This document shows, piece by piece, positions 26,742 through 36,587 of a stretch of DNA of 41,061 nt. The translations under genes were made by a program, and so were the position numbers. Within the stretch, counting starts at the first letter, position 1. Each line of letters begins with the position of its first letter. Source of the DNA: Parabacteroides sp. (GTDB lineage Bacteria; Bacteroidota; Bacteroidia; Bacteroidales; Tannerellaceae); NCBI GenBank assembly GCA_018054455.1, contig JAGPJL010000009.1, positions 1 through 41,061 on the forward strand, in the 5' to 3' direction. The notes below the pieces were generated by a model. The model ran no database searches, was not told where the DNA came from, and worked only from the letters and a program-made list of their open reading frames with translations.

Positions 26742-26805
26742 AAATTAGAATACAGAAAGAGGTTGTCAATTGTTTTTGGCAACCTCTTTTTTTGTATTCT
26801 AATTT
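26742..26805 (+). terminator. Long terminator hairpin after the DEAD-box gene
   Basis: The core stem 26756-26767 with 26778-26789 (AAAGAGGTTGTC, one G-U) is followed by a T-run. An outer stem of 13 bp (26742-26754 with 26793-26805, AAATTAGAATACA) extends it, with only 1 versus 3 unpaired bases between them. Confidence 0.85.
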
Positions 26806-26966
26806 CTTTCTTTTGCTTTCAATTCAGCAAGCAATACGGTTATTGCTAACCACAAAAAACGTCAGGGAGTTTTTTATAATTGAAGCCACAAAGTTGCCGG
26901 TTTGAATATTGAATTGAAGTTGAAAATATTTGCTGCTAATTTATTAGATATCTCATCTTATATTTT

Positions 26967-26974
26967 TACATTTG
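26967..26974 (+). promoter_or_regulatory. Putative -7 element for the isomerase-oxidoreductase pair
   Basis: TACATTTG fits TAnnTTTG and lies 25 bases upstream of the ATG at 27000. The -33 region is AT-rich without a clear TTTG. The rest of the 270-base spacer holds the terminator at 26742-26805 and a small hairpin (26830-26836 with 26841-26847). Confidence 0.45.
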
Positions 26975-26999
26975 TCAGAATCTTAAATCAAGAAAGGCC

Positions 27000-27860
27000 A
27001 TGAGAATCCCATTCGCAGTTGTGCTTCTAATTCTGATTTCGTTTGTATTTAATGTAAAATCGCAGAACTTATCAGAACGGTTGGGAGTATGTACCTCTCC
27101 GGACAAGGCTTTGTTACTTAAGGATGCCGGGTATGCTTATATTGAAATTGGTATCCGTTCTTTTTTGATGCCCGATAAACCCGACTCCCTTTTTGCATTT
27201 AATCTGCAGCAGGCTGAAAAGTCCGCTTTACCTTTATATTCCGGAAATGGCTTCTTTCCAGGAGAGATGCGACTTACCGGTCCCGATGTGAATATGAAGG
27301 CAATACTTGCTTATACCAAAACAGCTATGCAGCGGGCTCAGAAAACAGGGATAAAGATATTTGTTCTGGGCAGCGGCGGAGCAAGAAGAATCCCCGAAGG
27401 ATTTAGCCGCGAGGAAGCTAAAGCACAGTTTGTAGGTTTATGCAAAGAGATCGCGCTATTGGGAGAAAAGTATGATGTAGTAGTCGCTATTGAGCCGTTA
27501 CGTAAAGAAGAAACCAATTTTATCAATACAGTACGTGAAGGAACGGAAATAGCCAAAGAAGTGAATCATCCCAATTTAGGTGTGCTGGCCGACTTTTATC
27601 ACATGGCATGCGAGAACGAAGAGGTTGCTGCAATCGTTGAGGCTCGGGATTGGCTAAAGCACTGTCACATTGCCGAAAAGGAGATCCGGTCGGCTCCCGG
27701 AGTGAAAGGCGACGATTTTATTCCTTATCTCAGCGCATTGAAGCAGATCAATTATAAGGGAGCTATCTCGATGGAATGCCGTTGGGATCGCTTCGACTCA
27801 GAAGTAAAAGCAGCCATTGAATCATTAAAATTACAAATCAAACAAGTTTATATTAAATAA
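27000..27860 (+). CDS. Exported sugar phosphate isomerase/epimerase-like TIM barrel
   Basis: A xylose isomerase-like TIM-barrel protein (AP endonuclease 2 superfamily) of 286 residues. A signal peptide (1 to about 22, VVLLILISFVFNVKSQ) sends it across the inner membrane. Candidate metal ligands are E165 (VVVAIEPLRKE), D198 (LADFYHM), H223 (HCHIAEKE) and E259 (ISMECRWD), the usual set for the fold. It precedes a Gfo/Idh/MocA oxidoreductase by 11 bases, and the pair probably work on the same sugar outside the cytoplasm. Substrate unknown. Confidence 0.85.
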   Translation: MRIPFAVVLLILISFVFNVKSQNLSERLGVCTSPDKALLLKDAGYAYIEIGIRSFLMPDKPDSLFAFNLQQAEKSALPLYSGNGFFPGEMRLTGPDVNMKAILAYTKTAMQRAQKTGIKIFVLGSGGARRIPEGFSREEAKAQFVGLCKEIALLGEKYDVVVAIEPLRKEETNFINTVREGTEIAKEVNHPNLGVLADFYHMACENEEVAAIVEARDWLKHCHIAEKEIRSAPGVKGDDFIPYLSALKQINYKGAISMECRWDRFDSEVKAAIESLKLQIKQVYIK

Positions 27861-27871
27861 AATCGGATACT

Positions 27872-29218
27872 ATGACTACACGCAGAGATTTTCTTAAAAG
27901 CAGTGCACTTGGAGCCGCCGGACTAACCATTGGAGGTCTTGGATTCAGTGCGAAGAGTTACGCAAACATTACAGGTGCCAACGAAAAAATAAGAGTGGGG
28001 GTGGTTGGTTTTTCTGATCGGGCACGTTATTCCTTAATCCCTTCATTTCAGGCTTGTGCTGCCGAGTTGGGTTTCGAAATTGTTGCTATCTCAGATATAT
28101 GGAAACGCAGAAGAGAGGAAGGAGTTGCTTTCTTTCAGGAAAAGTATGGACAAAAGGTTCAGGCATTCCGTAATAACGAAGAGTTGTATGATGCAAAGAT
28201 ATGTGATGCGGTGATTGTGGCTACCTCCGATTTTCAGCATGCCTTGCACTGCATTGAAGCTGTAAAGGCTGGATGCGATGCGTATGTAGAAAAACCTTTT
28301 GCCGAAACAATGGAAGATGCCCGTGCGGCCATCAAAGCTGTTAAGGAAAGTGGTAAGATCGTACAAATAGGATCTCAACGCCGCTCGGCACCCAACTACC
28401 ATGCAGCAAACGAATACATCCGTTCGGGTAAGTTTGGAGCTATCACGATGGTGGAGATGAGTTGGAACGTAAATCAACCTGGTCGCTGGCGTCGTCCTAA
28501 ACTGGTGGCTCAGTGTTTCGAGAAAGATACCGACTGGAAGCGTTTTCTGCTGAACCGGCCTTTCGAAGCATGGGATCCCCGTAAATATCTTGAATATCGT
28601 TTGTTTTGGCCCTATTCTTCGGGCATACCCGGACAGTGGATGTCACATCAGATCGACACCGTACACTGGTTTACGGGATTCAATCATCCACGCAGCGTAG
28701 TTGCCAACGGTGGTATTTATCAGTGGAAAGACGGTCGGAAAAACAACGATACCATGACTGCCGTATTTGATTATGGCAAAGCCGACGGTAGCGATGGATT
28801 TCAGGTCGTTTACTCCTCCCGCATGCATAACGAAGCAGGTGGAACAAAAGAGCTCTACTTCTCAAATGGAGGGACTCTTAACCTGGATACGAATAAGGTA
28901 ACATCTGATGGCGGATTAACTCAAAAAATGGCCGACGAGATGGATATGAAGGCAAATTTGCTTGAAAAGTACGAACTACCTTCCATTCAGGTTGCAACTG
29001 GTTCAAACACAGGATCCGATCCGATGACAAACCTGCACATGCGGAACTGGATGGAGTGTATAAAGAGCCGCAAACAACCCAATGCTCCAGTTGAAGCCGG
29101 TTACAACCATTCCATTGCCAATATTATGTGTACAGCATCGCTGCATACGGGACAGAAGGTTACTTTCGATGAAGCTTCGCAAGAAGTAATGGCAGGAGGT
29201 AATGTCTTTAAATATTAA
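27872..29218 (+). CDS. Gfo/Idh/MocA family oxidoreductase with Tat-type signal
   Basis: A 448-residue NAD(P)-type sugar oxidoreductase. The N-terminus TTRRDFLKSSALGAAGLTIGG is a twin-arginine signal (R4, R5). The Rossmann part follows (RVGVVGFSDRARYS, from about 41), with the sugar-site EKP motif at 140-142 (YVEKPFAE). The nucleotide loop reads G46-F-S-D-R-A51 where relatives usually have G-F-G-D-R-G, so two loop glycines are replaced. The C-terminal half, including WNVNQPGRWRRPK and HQIDTVHWFTGFNHPRSV, is typical of Bacteroidetes members. It pairs with the upstream isomerase. Exported members of this family are thought to carry a tightly bound cofactor. Confidence 0.88.
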   Translation: MTTRRDFLKSSALGAAGLTIGGLGFSAKSYANITGANEKIRVGVVGFSDRARYSLIPSFQACAAELGFEIVAISDIWKRRREEGVAFFQEKYGQKVQAFRNNEELYDAKICDAVIVATSDFQHALHCIEAVKAGCDAYVEKPFAETMEDARAAIKAVKESGKIVQIGSQRRSAPNYHAANEYIRSGKFGAITMVEMSWNVNQPGRWRRPKLVAQCFEKDTDWKRFLLNRPFEAWDPRKYLEYRLFWPYSSGIPGQWMSHQIDTVHWFTGFNHPRSVVANGGIYQWKDGRKNNDTMTAVFDYGKADGSDGFQVVYSSRMHNEAGGTKELYFSNGGTLNLDTNKVTSDGGLTQKMADEMDMKANLLEKYELPSIQVATGSNTGSDPMTNLHMRNWMECIKSRKQPNAPVEAGYNHSIANIMCTASLHTGQKVTFDEASQEVMAGGNVFKY

Positions 29219-29304
29219 ATTATTGTGCTATCATTAAACCATTGCGTTTAACGATAGTCAAACCTTTATTATAGAAAAATAGGTACAAGGTTCATAATAA
29301 TTGA

Positions 29305-29338
29305 AAAGCCGTCCCATTCGCGAGAATAGGGCGGCTTT
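29305..29338. terminator. Hairpin between convergent oxidoreductase and PBP genes
   Basis: A 15-bp stem (29305-29319 with 29324-29338) has a GCGA loop, one wobble and one mismatch, and AAAG/CTTT ends. It lies between two gene ends and could serve both strands. Confidence 0.7.
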
Positions 29339-29363
29339 AATTTATATTTTAAGATTTTTCTTT

Positions 29364-31772
29364 TTATAATGCCGGAGCTTCTGCATCGATATATTCAGGT
29401 TCTTCTTCCTCGATAAACAGACTGTCGCTATTCAACATGTCAATTGAATCGTTCTCTATAGGACGCGGAGACATGCATTCGTACTGTTTGTTAATGGGCT
29501 GCGTTGGTTTAGGAAATTTGGCGCGGTACTTGCTCAGGTTGTTATCAGCCAATACTTTTTCCATAAACAAACCGAATATAGGAAGAGCTGTTTTGCTACC
29601 TTCACCCAACTTACCTGTCCGGAAGTGGATGCTTCGGTGTTCGCCACCAACCCATGCTCCTCCAACCAAATTAGGACTTACTCCAACAAACCAGGCATCA
29701 GAGTGGTTCGATGAGGTTCCTGTTTTGCCACCAAATTCAGTGTTTTGACGGAATATATCGTATGTCCACAAGTTCTGGGAAGTTGCATTGTATTCAGTAA
29801 GACCAGCGCGCAGCAATTGAGTCATCAGAAAAGCAGTTTCATACGTGATAGCCTGCTTTTGAACTGGCTTGTATTCGTACAAAACATTCCCATCATGATC
29901 TTCGATTCGGGTAACCAATACCGGATCGTGGGTCTTACCTTCGTTTACAACGGTGCAGTACGAGTTAACCAACTCAAGCAACGAAACATCGGATGAGCCA
30001 AGGCTGATTGATGGAATATTATTGAGCGGGGTTTTTATACCCATGGCATGAGCCGTCTTAATAATTGCCTCAGTGCCTGTCTCCTGAGCCAATTTAACCG
30101 CGATTGTATTAATGGAACGGGCAAAAGCGGCTTTAAGAGTCAGATTCTGACCTGTATATTCGCCATTGGCATTGCGGGGGACCCATTTTACCAATTCACC
30201 CTTTTCCATCACATCCCAGGTAATATAATTGTCCGGACGCGTGTCGCAAGGAGAAAGGCCTTTCTCAATAGCCGTCGCATAAACGAAAAGTTTAAACGTA
30301 GAACCAGGCTGACGTTTGGAAATTACCTTGTCGTATTTCCAAGTTTCAAAATTAATATCGCCTACCCAAGCCTTAACGTAACCAGTTTGCGGTTCCATAG
30401 CAACAAACCCTGTGTGCATGAAACGTTCCATGTAGCGTATCGAATCCATGCAACTGAAAGTTGTGTCTTTCACACCGTCCTTATAGTCAAATACCTTTAA
30501 ACGGCGTGGCTCATTCAGGTAATAAGTTACCGAATCGGGTTGACCGGAATATTTTTGTACAAGATATTTGTATAAAGGAGTCTTTTTCGCGATGTCTTCA
30601 ACGAATCCAACAATTTCCTCGTGATTCTCGTCCCTCCAGGGATTTTCTCTACCCCAGTGATTTTCAAAATTACGTTGAACCACCCGCATTTGCGTGTCTA
30701 CAGCCTCTTCGGCATATTTTTGCATACGAGTATCCAATGTGGTATATATCTTTAAACCATCGGAATAAAGATCCATTTCATTGTCTTTGCACCATTTTTC
30801 CAGGGATTGAGCCACTGCTTCACGGAAGTACAACGCCTGTCCATCGTAATTAGACTCAACACTGTAATTCAGTTTAATGGGAATTCTTTTGATCGAATCG
30901 AATTCTGCGGCAGTAATAATATGCTGATTACGCAAATTCTCCAATACCACATTTCGTCTTTTCAGACTGTTTTTCGGATTTACACGCGGATTGTAGGTGG
31001 TGGTTGCTTTGAGCAATCCAACCAAGGTGGCCGACTGTTCGATGGTTAAATTTTTTGGCGAGGTTTTGAAATAGGTCTTACATGCCGTTTTAATACCATA
31101 TGCGTTGCTACCAAAGTCAACTGTGTTAAGGTACATGGTAAGAATTTCGTTCTTGTCGTAAAACATTTCGATCTTGACTGCCGAAATCCATTCTTTCGAT
31201 TTGGCTATAAGCAAGCGTAAGCCGGGAATCTGACCAAGTATACCTCTTGAATATTGCGACCGAACCTTAAACATGTTTTTTACAAGCTGCTGTGTAATGG
31301 TACTGGCTCCGCGGGCCCTGCCCTGAGTCATATCTTTTACAGCAGCAAATACACCCTTCAAGTCAACGCCAAAATGCTCATAGAAGCGCTCGTCTTCCGT
31401 GGCAATAAGAGTTTTTATCAGGATAGGGGAAATTTCATCAAACTCGACAGGAGTTCTGTTTTCACGGAAATACTTTCCAAGGGGTTTGCCATCAGCACTA
31501 TAAATGACCGATGCTACGCTTTGATTTGGATTACTGATGCTGGAAAGACTGGGAGATTTTCCAAATAACCAAAGGAAATTGATATCCACCATGATAAGGT
31601 AGATGAAGAACAATACGAGAAATGTAGCACCCGAAAGTAGTAGTTTTTTGTACCAGGGAGATTGTTTGAAAATGGTCTTGCCCTTCGAAACCCATGCTTT
31701 GCAGCGGGTTTTAATGAAATTGAAGGCGCTGATACCACGAGAAACCCATTCTTTGTAATTGGAGTTTATCAT
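29364..31772 (-). CDS. Class A penicillin-binding protein (second copy)
   Basis: A bifunctional peptidoglycan synthase of 802 residues. A longer cytoplasmic segment (about 1-42, basic) precedes the membrane helix (about 43-63). The GT51 domain has ATEDERFYEHFGVD with E126 and GASTITQQLVKNMF; the transpeptidase has SxxK (S491-T-F-K), SxN (S553-I-N) and KTGT (683-686). The tail is acidic (EEEEPEYIDAEAPAL). It is clearly a paralogue, not a recent duplicate, of the protein at 17762-20107: STFK versus STMK, and different linkers. Both appear functional. Confidence 0.95.
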   Translation of the reverse strand: MINSNYKEWVSRGISAFNFIKTRCKAWVSKGKTIFKQSPWYKKLLLSGATFLVLFFIYLIMVDINFLWLFGKSPSLSSISNPNQSVASVIYSADGKPLGKYFRENRTPVEFDEISPILIKTLIATEDERFYEHFGVDLKGVFAAVKDMTQGRARGASTITQQLVKNMFKVRSQYSRGILGQIPGLRLLIAKSKEWISAVKIEMFYDKNEILTMYLNTVDFGSNAYGIKTACKTYFKTSPKNLTIEQSATLVGLLKATTTYNPRVNPKNSLKRRNVVLENLRNQHIITAAEFDSIKRIPIKLNYSVESNYDGQALYFREAVAQSLEKWCKDNEMDLYSDGLKIYTTLDTRMQKYAEEAVDTQMRVVQRNFENHWGRENPWRDENHEEIVGFVEDIAKKTPLYKYLVQKYSGQPDSVTYYLNEPRRLKVFDYKDGVKDTTFSCMDSIRYMERFMHTGFVAMEPQTGYVKAWVGDINFETWKYDKVISKRQPGSTFKLFVYATAIEKGLSPCDTRPDNYITWDVMEKGELVKWVPRNANGEYTGQNLTLKAAFARSINTIAVKLAQETGTEAIIKTAHAMGIKTPLNNIPSISLGSSDVSLLELVNSYCTVVNEGKTHDPVLVTRIEDHDGNVLYEYKPVQKQAITYETAFLMTQLLRAGLTEYNATSQNLWTYDIFRQNTEFGGKTGTSSNHSDAWFVGVSPNLVGGAWVGGEHRSIHFRTGKLGEGSKTALPIFGLFMEKVLADNNLSKYRAKFPKPTQPINKQYECMSPRPIENDSIDMLNSDSLFIEEEEPEYIDAEAPAL

Positions 31773-31848
31773 GCAGTTATGGCACTATGTAAATAAATTC
31801 TGACTAATAATTTAATCTCCGTTGTCATCGACACTCTTAAATAGGCTG

Positions 31849-31856
31849 CAAAATTA
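31849..31856 (-). promoter_or_regulatory. Putative -7 element for the second PBP gene
   Basis: The minus strand reads TAATTTTG (TAnnTTTG), 76 bases upstream of the start at 31772. No -33 box is convincing. Confidence 0.35.
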
Positions 31857-31877
31857 CTACAATAGTTTGACATAGAA

Positions 31878-31910
31878 TGCCGGAGATCAATAAAAGTTTG
31901 ACCTCCGGCA
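31878..31910 (-). terminator. Hairpin downstream of GH97
   Basis: A 13-bp stem (31878-31890 with 31898-31910, core GCCGGAG) around a 7-base loop. The one imperfect pair is G-U on the minus strand and A-C on the plus strand, which fits a minus-strand transcript from the GH97 gene, though no long T-run follows. Confidence 0.5.
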
Positions 31911-31923
31911 AATATTTATTTTT

Positions 31924-31964
31924 TATTTAGTTAAGTTTCCTATTTTAGGCAACTTAACTAAATA
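31924..31964. repeat. AT-rich 14-bp inverted repeat just after the GH97 stop
   Basis: TATTTAGTTAAGTT (31924-31937) is perfectly repeated in inverse at 31951-31964 around 13 bases, ending 2 bases past the GH97 stop. It could be part of a double terminator or an mRNA-stabilising 3' hairpin. Confidence 0.6.
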
Positions 31965-31966
31965 TC

Positions 31967-34111
<2,145 letters not shown>

Positions 34112-34258
34112 TTAAAAATCTTTATGAATGCAAAAGAAATACTATTACAAGAAATAAGACTCACTTTTGCCCTGAATGATAGTAAGTTTGTCACGCAATC
34201 GATTCCGGCAATTTAATAAAAATATACGGTAAGCAAGTTATAAATAAATAGTTCTGTA

Positions 34259-34266
34259 TATCTTTG
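34259..34266 (+). promoter_or_regulatory. Putative -7 element for the GNAT gene
   Basis: TATCTTTG fits TAnnTTTG, 38 bases upstream of the ATG at 34305. The rest of the 202-base spacer between GH97 and this gene is AT-rich with nothing else recognised. Confidence 0.4.
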
Positions 34267-34304
34267 TATATAGAATATTATTCGTTTGATATCATAATTA
34301 CTAT

Positions 34305-34793
34305 ATGGAGATAAGAAAGACACAATTGGAAGATATCGATGTTCTAATGAAAATTTATGACAGAGCGAGGCGATTTATGCAAGAGACCGGAAACGGGAAT
34401 CAGTGGATCGACGGCTATCCTTCGCGTGAAATAGTGATGAGGGATATGACCAACCAAAACAGCTATGTTTGTATTGATGAGGATAATGAAATAGTTGCGA
34501 CTTTCTTTTTCATGAAGGGCGAAGATCCTACTTACGCCAGGATAGAAGACGGGCAATGGCTTAACAACGAGCCATACGGAGTTGTACATCGTTTGGCAGG
34601 ATCGGGGAAAATAAAAAACATTGGTTCTTTCTGTCTGCAATGGTGTTTGGATCAGTGTTCTAACATACGAGTGGATACACATCATGACAACCTGGTGATG
34701 CAAAATATACTCAAGAAGAACGGGTTCGTCCCTTGCGGCATTATCTATGTTTCAAACGGAACGCCGAGAATTGCGTTTCAGAGATCCAACTAG
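34305..34793 (+). CDS. GNAT family N-acetyltransferase
   Basis: A 162-residue acetyl-CoA-dependent acetyltransferase of the GNAT fold. The start MEIRKTQLEDIDVLMKIYDRARRFM and the segment YVCIDEDNEIVATFFFM are typical of Bacteroidales members. VHRLAGSGKIKNIGSFCLQWC covers the acetyl-CoA-binding loop, which is less canonical than Q/RxxGxG/A, and VDTHHDNLVMQNILKKNGFVPCG is the usual C-terminal block. The acceptor substrate is unknown. It is transcribed alone and ends at a strong hairpin. Confidence 0.87.
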   Translation: MEIRKTQLEDIDVLMKIYDRARRFMQETGNGNQWIDGYPSREIVMRDMTNQNSYVCIDEDNEIVATFFFMKGEDPTYARIEDGQWLNNEPYGVVHRLAGSGKIKNIGSFCLQWCLDQCSNIRVDTHHDNLVMQNILKKNGFVPCGIIYVSNGTPRIAFQRSN

Positions 34794-34815
34794 TTGCTGT
34801 AATCCTTCTATATAT

Positions 34816-34857
34816 AAATAGCCGGTTGTGAAAGGTAACTTTCACAACCGGCTATTT
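34816..34857. terminator. Bidirectional terminator, perfect 19-bp stem
   Basis: Bases 34816-34834 pair perfectly with 34839-34857 around GTAA (a GNRA loop). The stem core is GCCGGTTGTGAAAG, with AAATA and TATTT at the ends. It separates the convergent GNAT and alkaline phosphatase genes. Confidence 0.88.
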
Positions 34858-34878
34858 TATTAAATTATACTATCCCGA

Positions 34879-36567
34879 TTATAAATACTTGGCAAGATCT
34901 GCCGGCAGATAGAACGTGTTATTCTTATCTACATATACTACAACCGAATTAAGTTTGATTGTTTCGGTACCCTTTTTTCCTGTTTGGATAAGGTTGGAGA
35001 ACGGAGTGATGGTAAGCTGTTTCTTCTTGCTTTTTACCACAAGCGTTGGCATGCTTTTTCCGTCTTTGGCAGGTACAATTTCGCACTTATAATTCTTGAA
35101 TACCTCTGTGTGTTTGGCAAAAGTCTGGTTAGACATGGCGTCAAGTTCGCCGTTAATGCCAAACAATGCACACAGGTAATGGTTTAGTTCCACATTGCTG
35201 TGCATTCCCAAAGGTAAAGTGCCTTGCGGGTGATAAGCTGCAAGGAATACTTCTTCGCCGGTATGACCTCCTGTAGTAAATCCGAAACAAGTTTTGGAAG
35301 TAAGGAAGTGAGCCATAAAGGTAGATAATCCTCCGCTGTACATGGATTCAACATCGCCAGTCTTTGTCCGTTGTTCAAGAGGAATAGGACTGTTCTTGTA
35401 TCCTTTGTTGTTGTAAAGGAGTTGCAGCTCTTCGTTGGTCAGTTCAAATCCGGCATATTTACGGAAGATGTTTTGTACTTCCGATGCCGGTTCGCTGTTT
35501 AACTTATTGGCAAAACCTTCGGCTGTTAGCTTAAATTGAGAGAATTGTCCAAACAGCTGATCTTTGGTTAGCTTATCGTATCCTCCACAACGTGAAGCAC
35601 CCAGACTGATACCGCTGTTGCCATGATCGGGAACAACAATAACGGCAGTTTCACCATTTTGTTTAGCAAATTCAATAGCAGCACCACACGCTCTGTCGAA
35701 AGCTAAAAAGTCGGAAGCCATACCAACCGGATCATTTGCATGAGCAGCCCAGTCAACTTTGCTACCTTCCACCATCAGGAAAAACCCTTTTTCGTTTTTA
35801 GCTAGTTTTTCGATTGCCTTGCGAGTCATTTCCTCTAAAGAAGGAATCGCAGTCGTGTCGCGATCCAAATCGTAAGGCATTTCTTTATCACCGAACAAAG
35901 CCCACATTTTTTCACCGTTGTACGAACGCATAGCATTCAAGTCATTCTTGAATACTCCGTATCCGTTCGACTCAAGGTAAGACTGACTGGAAGCAGGAAG
36001 CAAAGAGGTGCCTCCGCCAATTACCACCGTCAGATCGTTGTGAGCCATCTGCGGAGCAATCCATTCGTACTTACCACGATTGTAACTATGAGCGGAACAA
36101 TCGGCTGGAGTAGCATGTGGAAATTCGCAGGTAAACACCAATCCGGTAGATTTACCATACTTCATTTTCGCAGCTTCCAAAACGGTTACGAGCGGCTGAT
36201 AAGCGCGGGTCGAATCGATTGGAAATATATCATTATCTCCATCGCTCCAGGGATGTGTAGACACAAATCCTGTAATACTTGGAATACCTGTCATATAACA
36301 AGAAGTAGTAGGCGCAGAGTCTCCGATAGGTGCATTGGACGAATGCGTCCGAACCGTACCACACAGATAAGGGTCTATGTTAAGGTTAGGCATACCTGGA
36401 TTATTGTACCACTGCAACCAGCGGGCGATAGAAACAGTAGCCAGAGATGTGCCGTCGGGAATAAGTAAAATAACATTCTTGACAGGCTTTACGTTTTCGA
36501 CTTCAGCTGCTTTTACCGGGGCTATCAGTATAGCCAGCAAAAGCAGAAAGGTCATCGTTTTTTTCAT
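34879..36567 (-). CDS. Alkaline phosphatase
   Basis: A secreted phosphomonoesterase of the PhoA superfamily, 562 residues. Signal peptide 1-20; then the first metal motif LLIPDGTS (D38), the nucleophile GDSAPTTS (S84, aligned with S102 in E. coli PhoA), EGSKVDWAAHAND, VPDHGNSG and GGHTGEEVFLAAYHPQG, which hold the remaining zinc ligands. It releases inorganic phosphate from organic phosphates in the periplasm. It lies 20 bases after the M24 peptidase gene, so both are probably one transcript. No Pho box was identified. Confidence 0.93.
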   Translation of the reverse strand: MKKTMTFLLLLAILIAPVKAAEVENVKPVKNVILLIPDGTSLATVSIARWLQWYNNPGMPNLNIDPYLCGTVRTHSSNAPIGDSAPTTSCYMTGIPSITGFVSTHPWSDGDNDIFPIDSTRAYQPLVTVLEAAKMKYGKSTGLVFTCEFPHATPADCSAHSYNRGKYEWIAPQMAHNDLTVVIGGGTSLLPASSQSYLESNGYGVFKNDLNAMRSYNGEKMWALFGDKEMPYDLDRDTTAIPSLEEMTRKAIEKLAKNEKGFFLMVEGSKVDWAAHANDPVGMASDFLAFDRACGAAIEFAKQNGETAVIVVPDHGNSGISLGASRCGGYDKLTKDQLFGQFSQFKLTAEGFANKLNSEPASEVQNIFRKYAGFELTNEELQLLYNNKGYKNSPIPLEQRTKTGDVESMYSGGLSTFMAHFLTSKTCFGFTTGGHTGEEVFLAAYHPQGTLPLGMHSNVELNHYLCALFGINGELDAMSNQTFAKHTEVFKNYKCEIVPAKDGKSMPTLVVKSKKKQLTITPFSNLIQTGKKGTETIKLNSVVVYVDKNNTFYLPADLAKYL

Positions 36568-36587
36568 ATTTGTAAATTTAAAGTGAA

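Noticed and set aside
26830-26847. Small hairpin AGCAATA-CGGT-TATTGCT as an operator
   Set aside because: Seven base pairs in AT-rich DNA far from the promoter element; could easily be chance.
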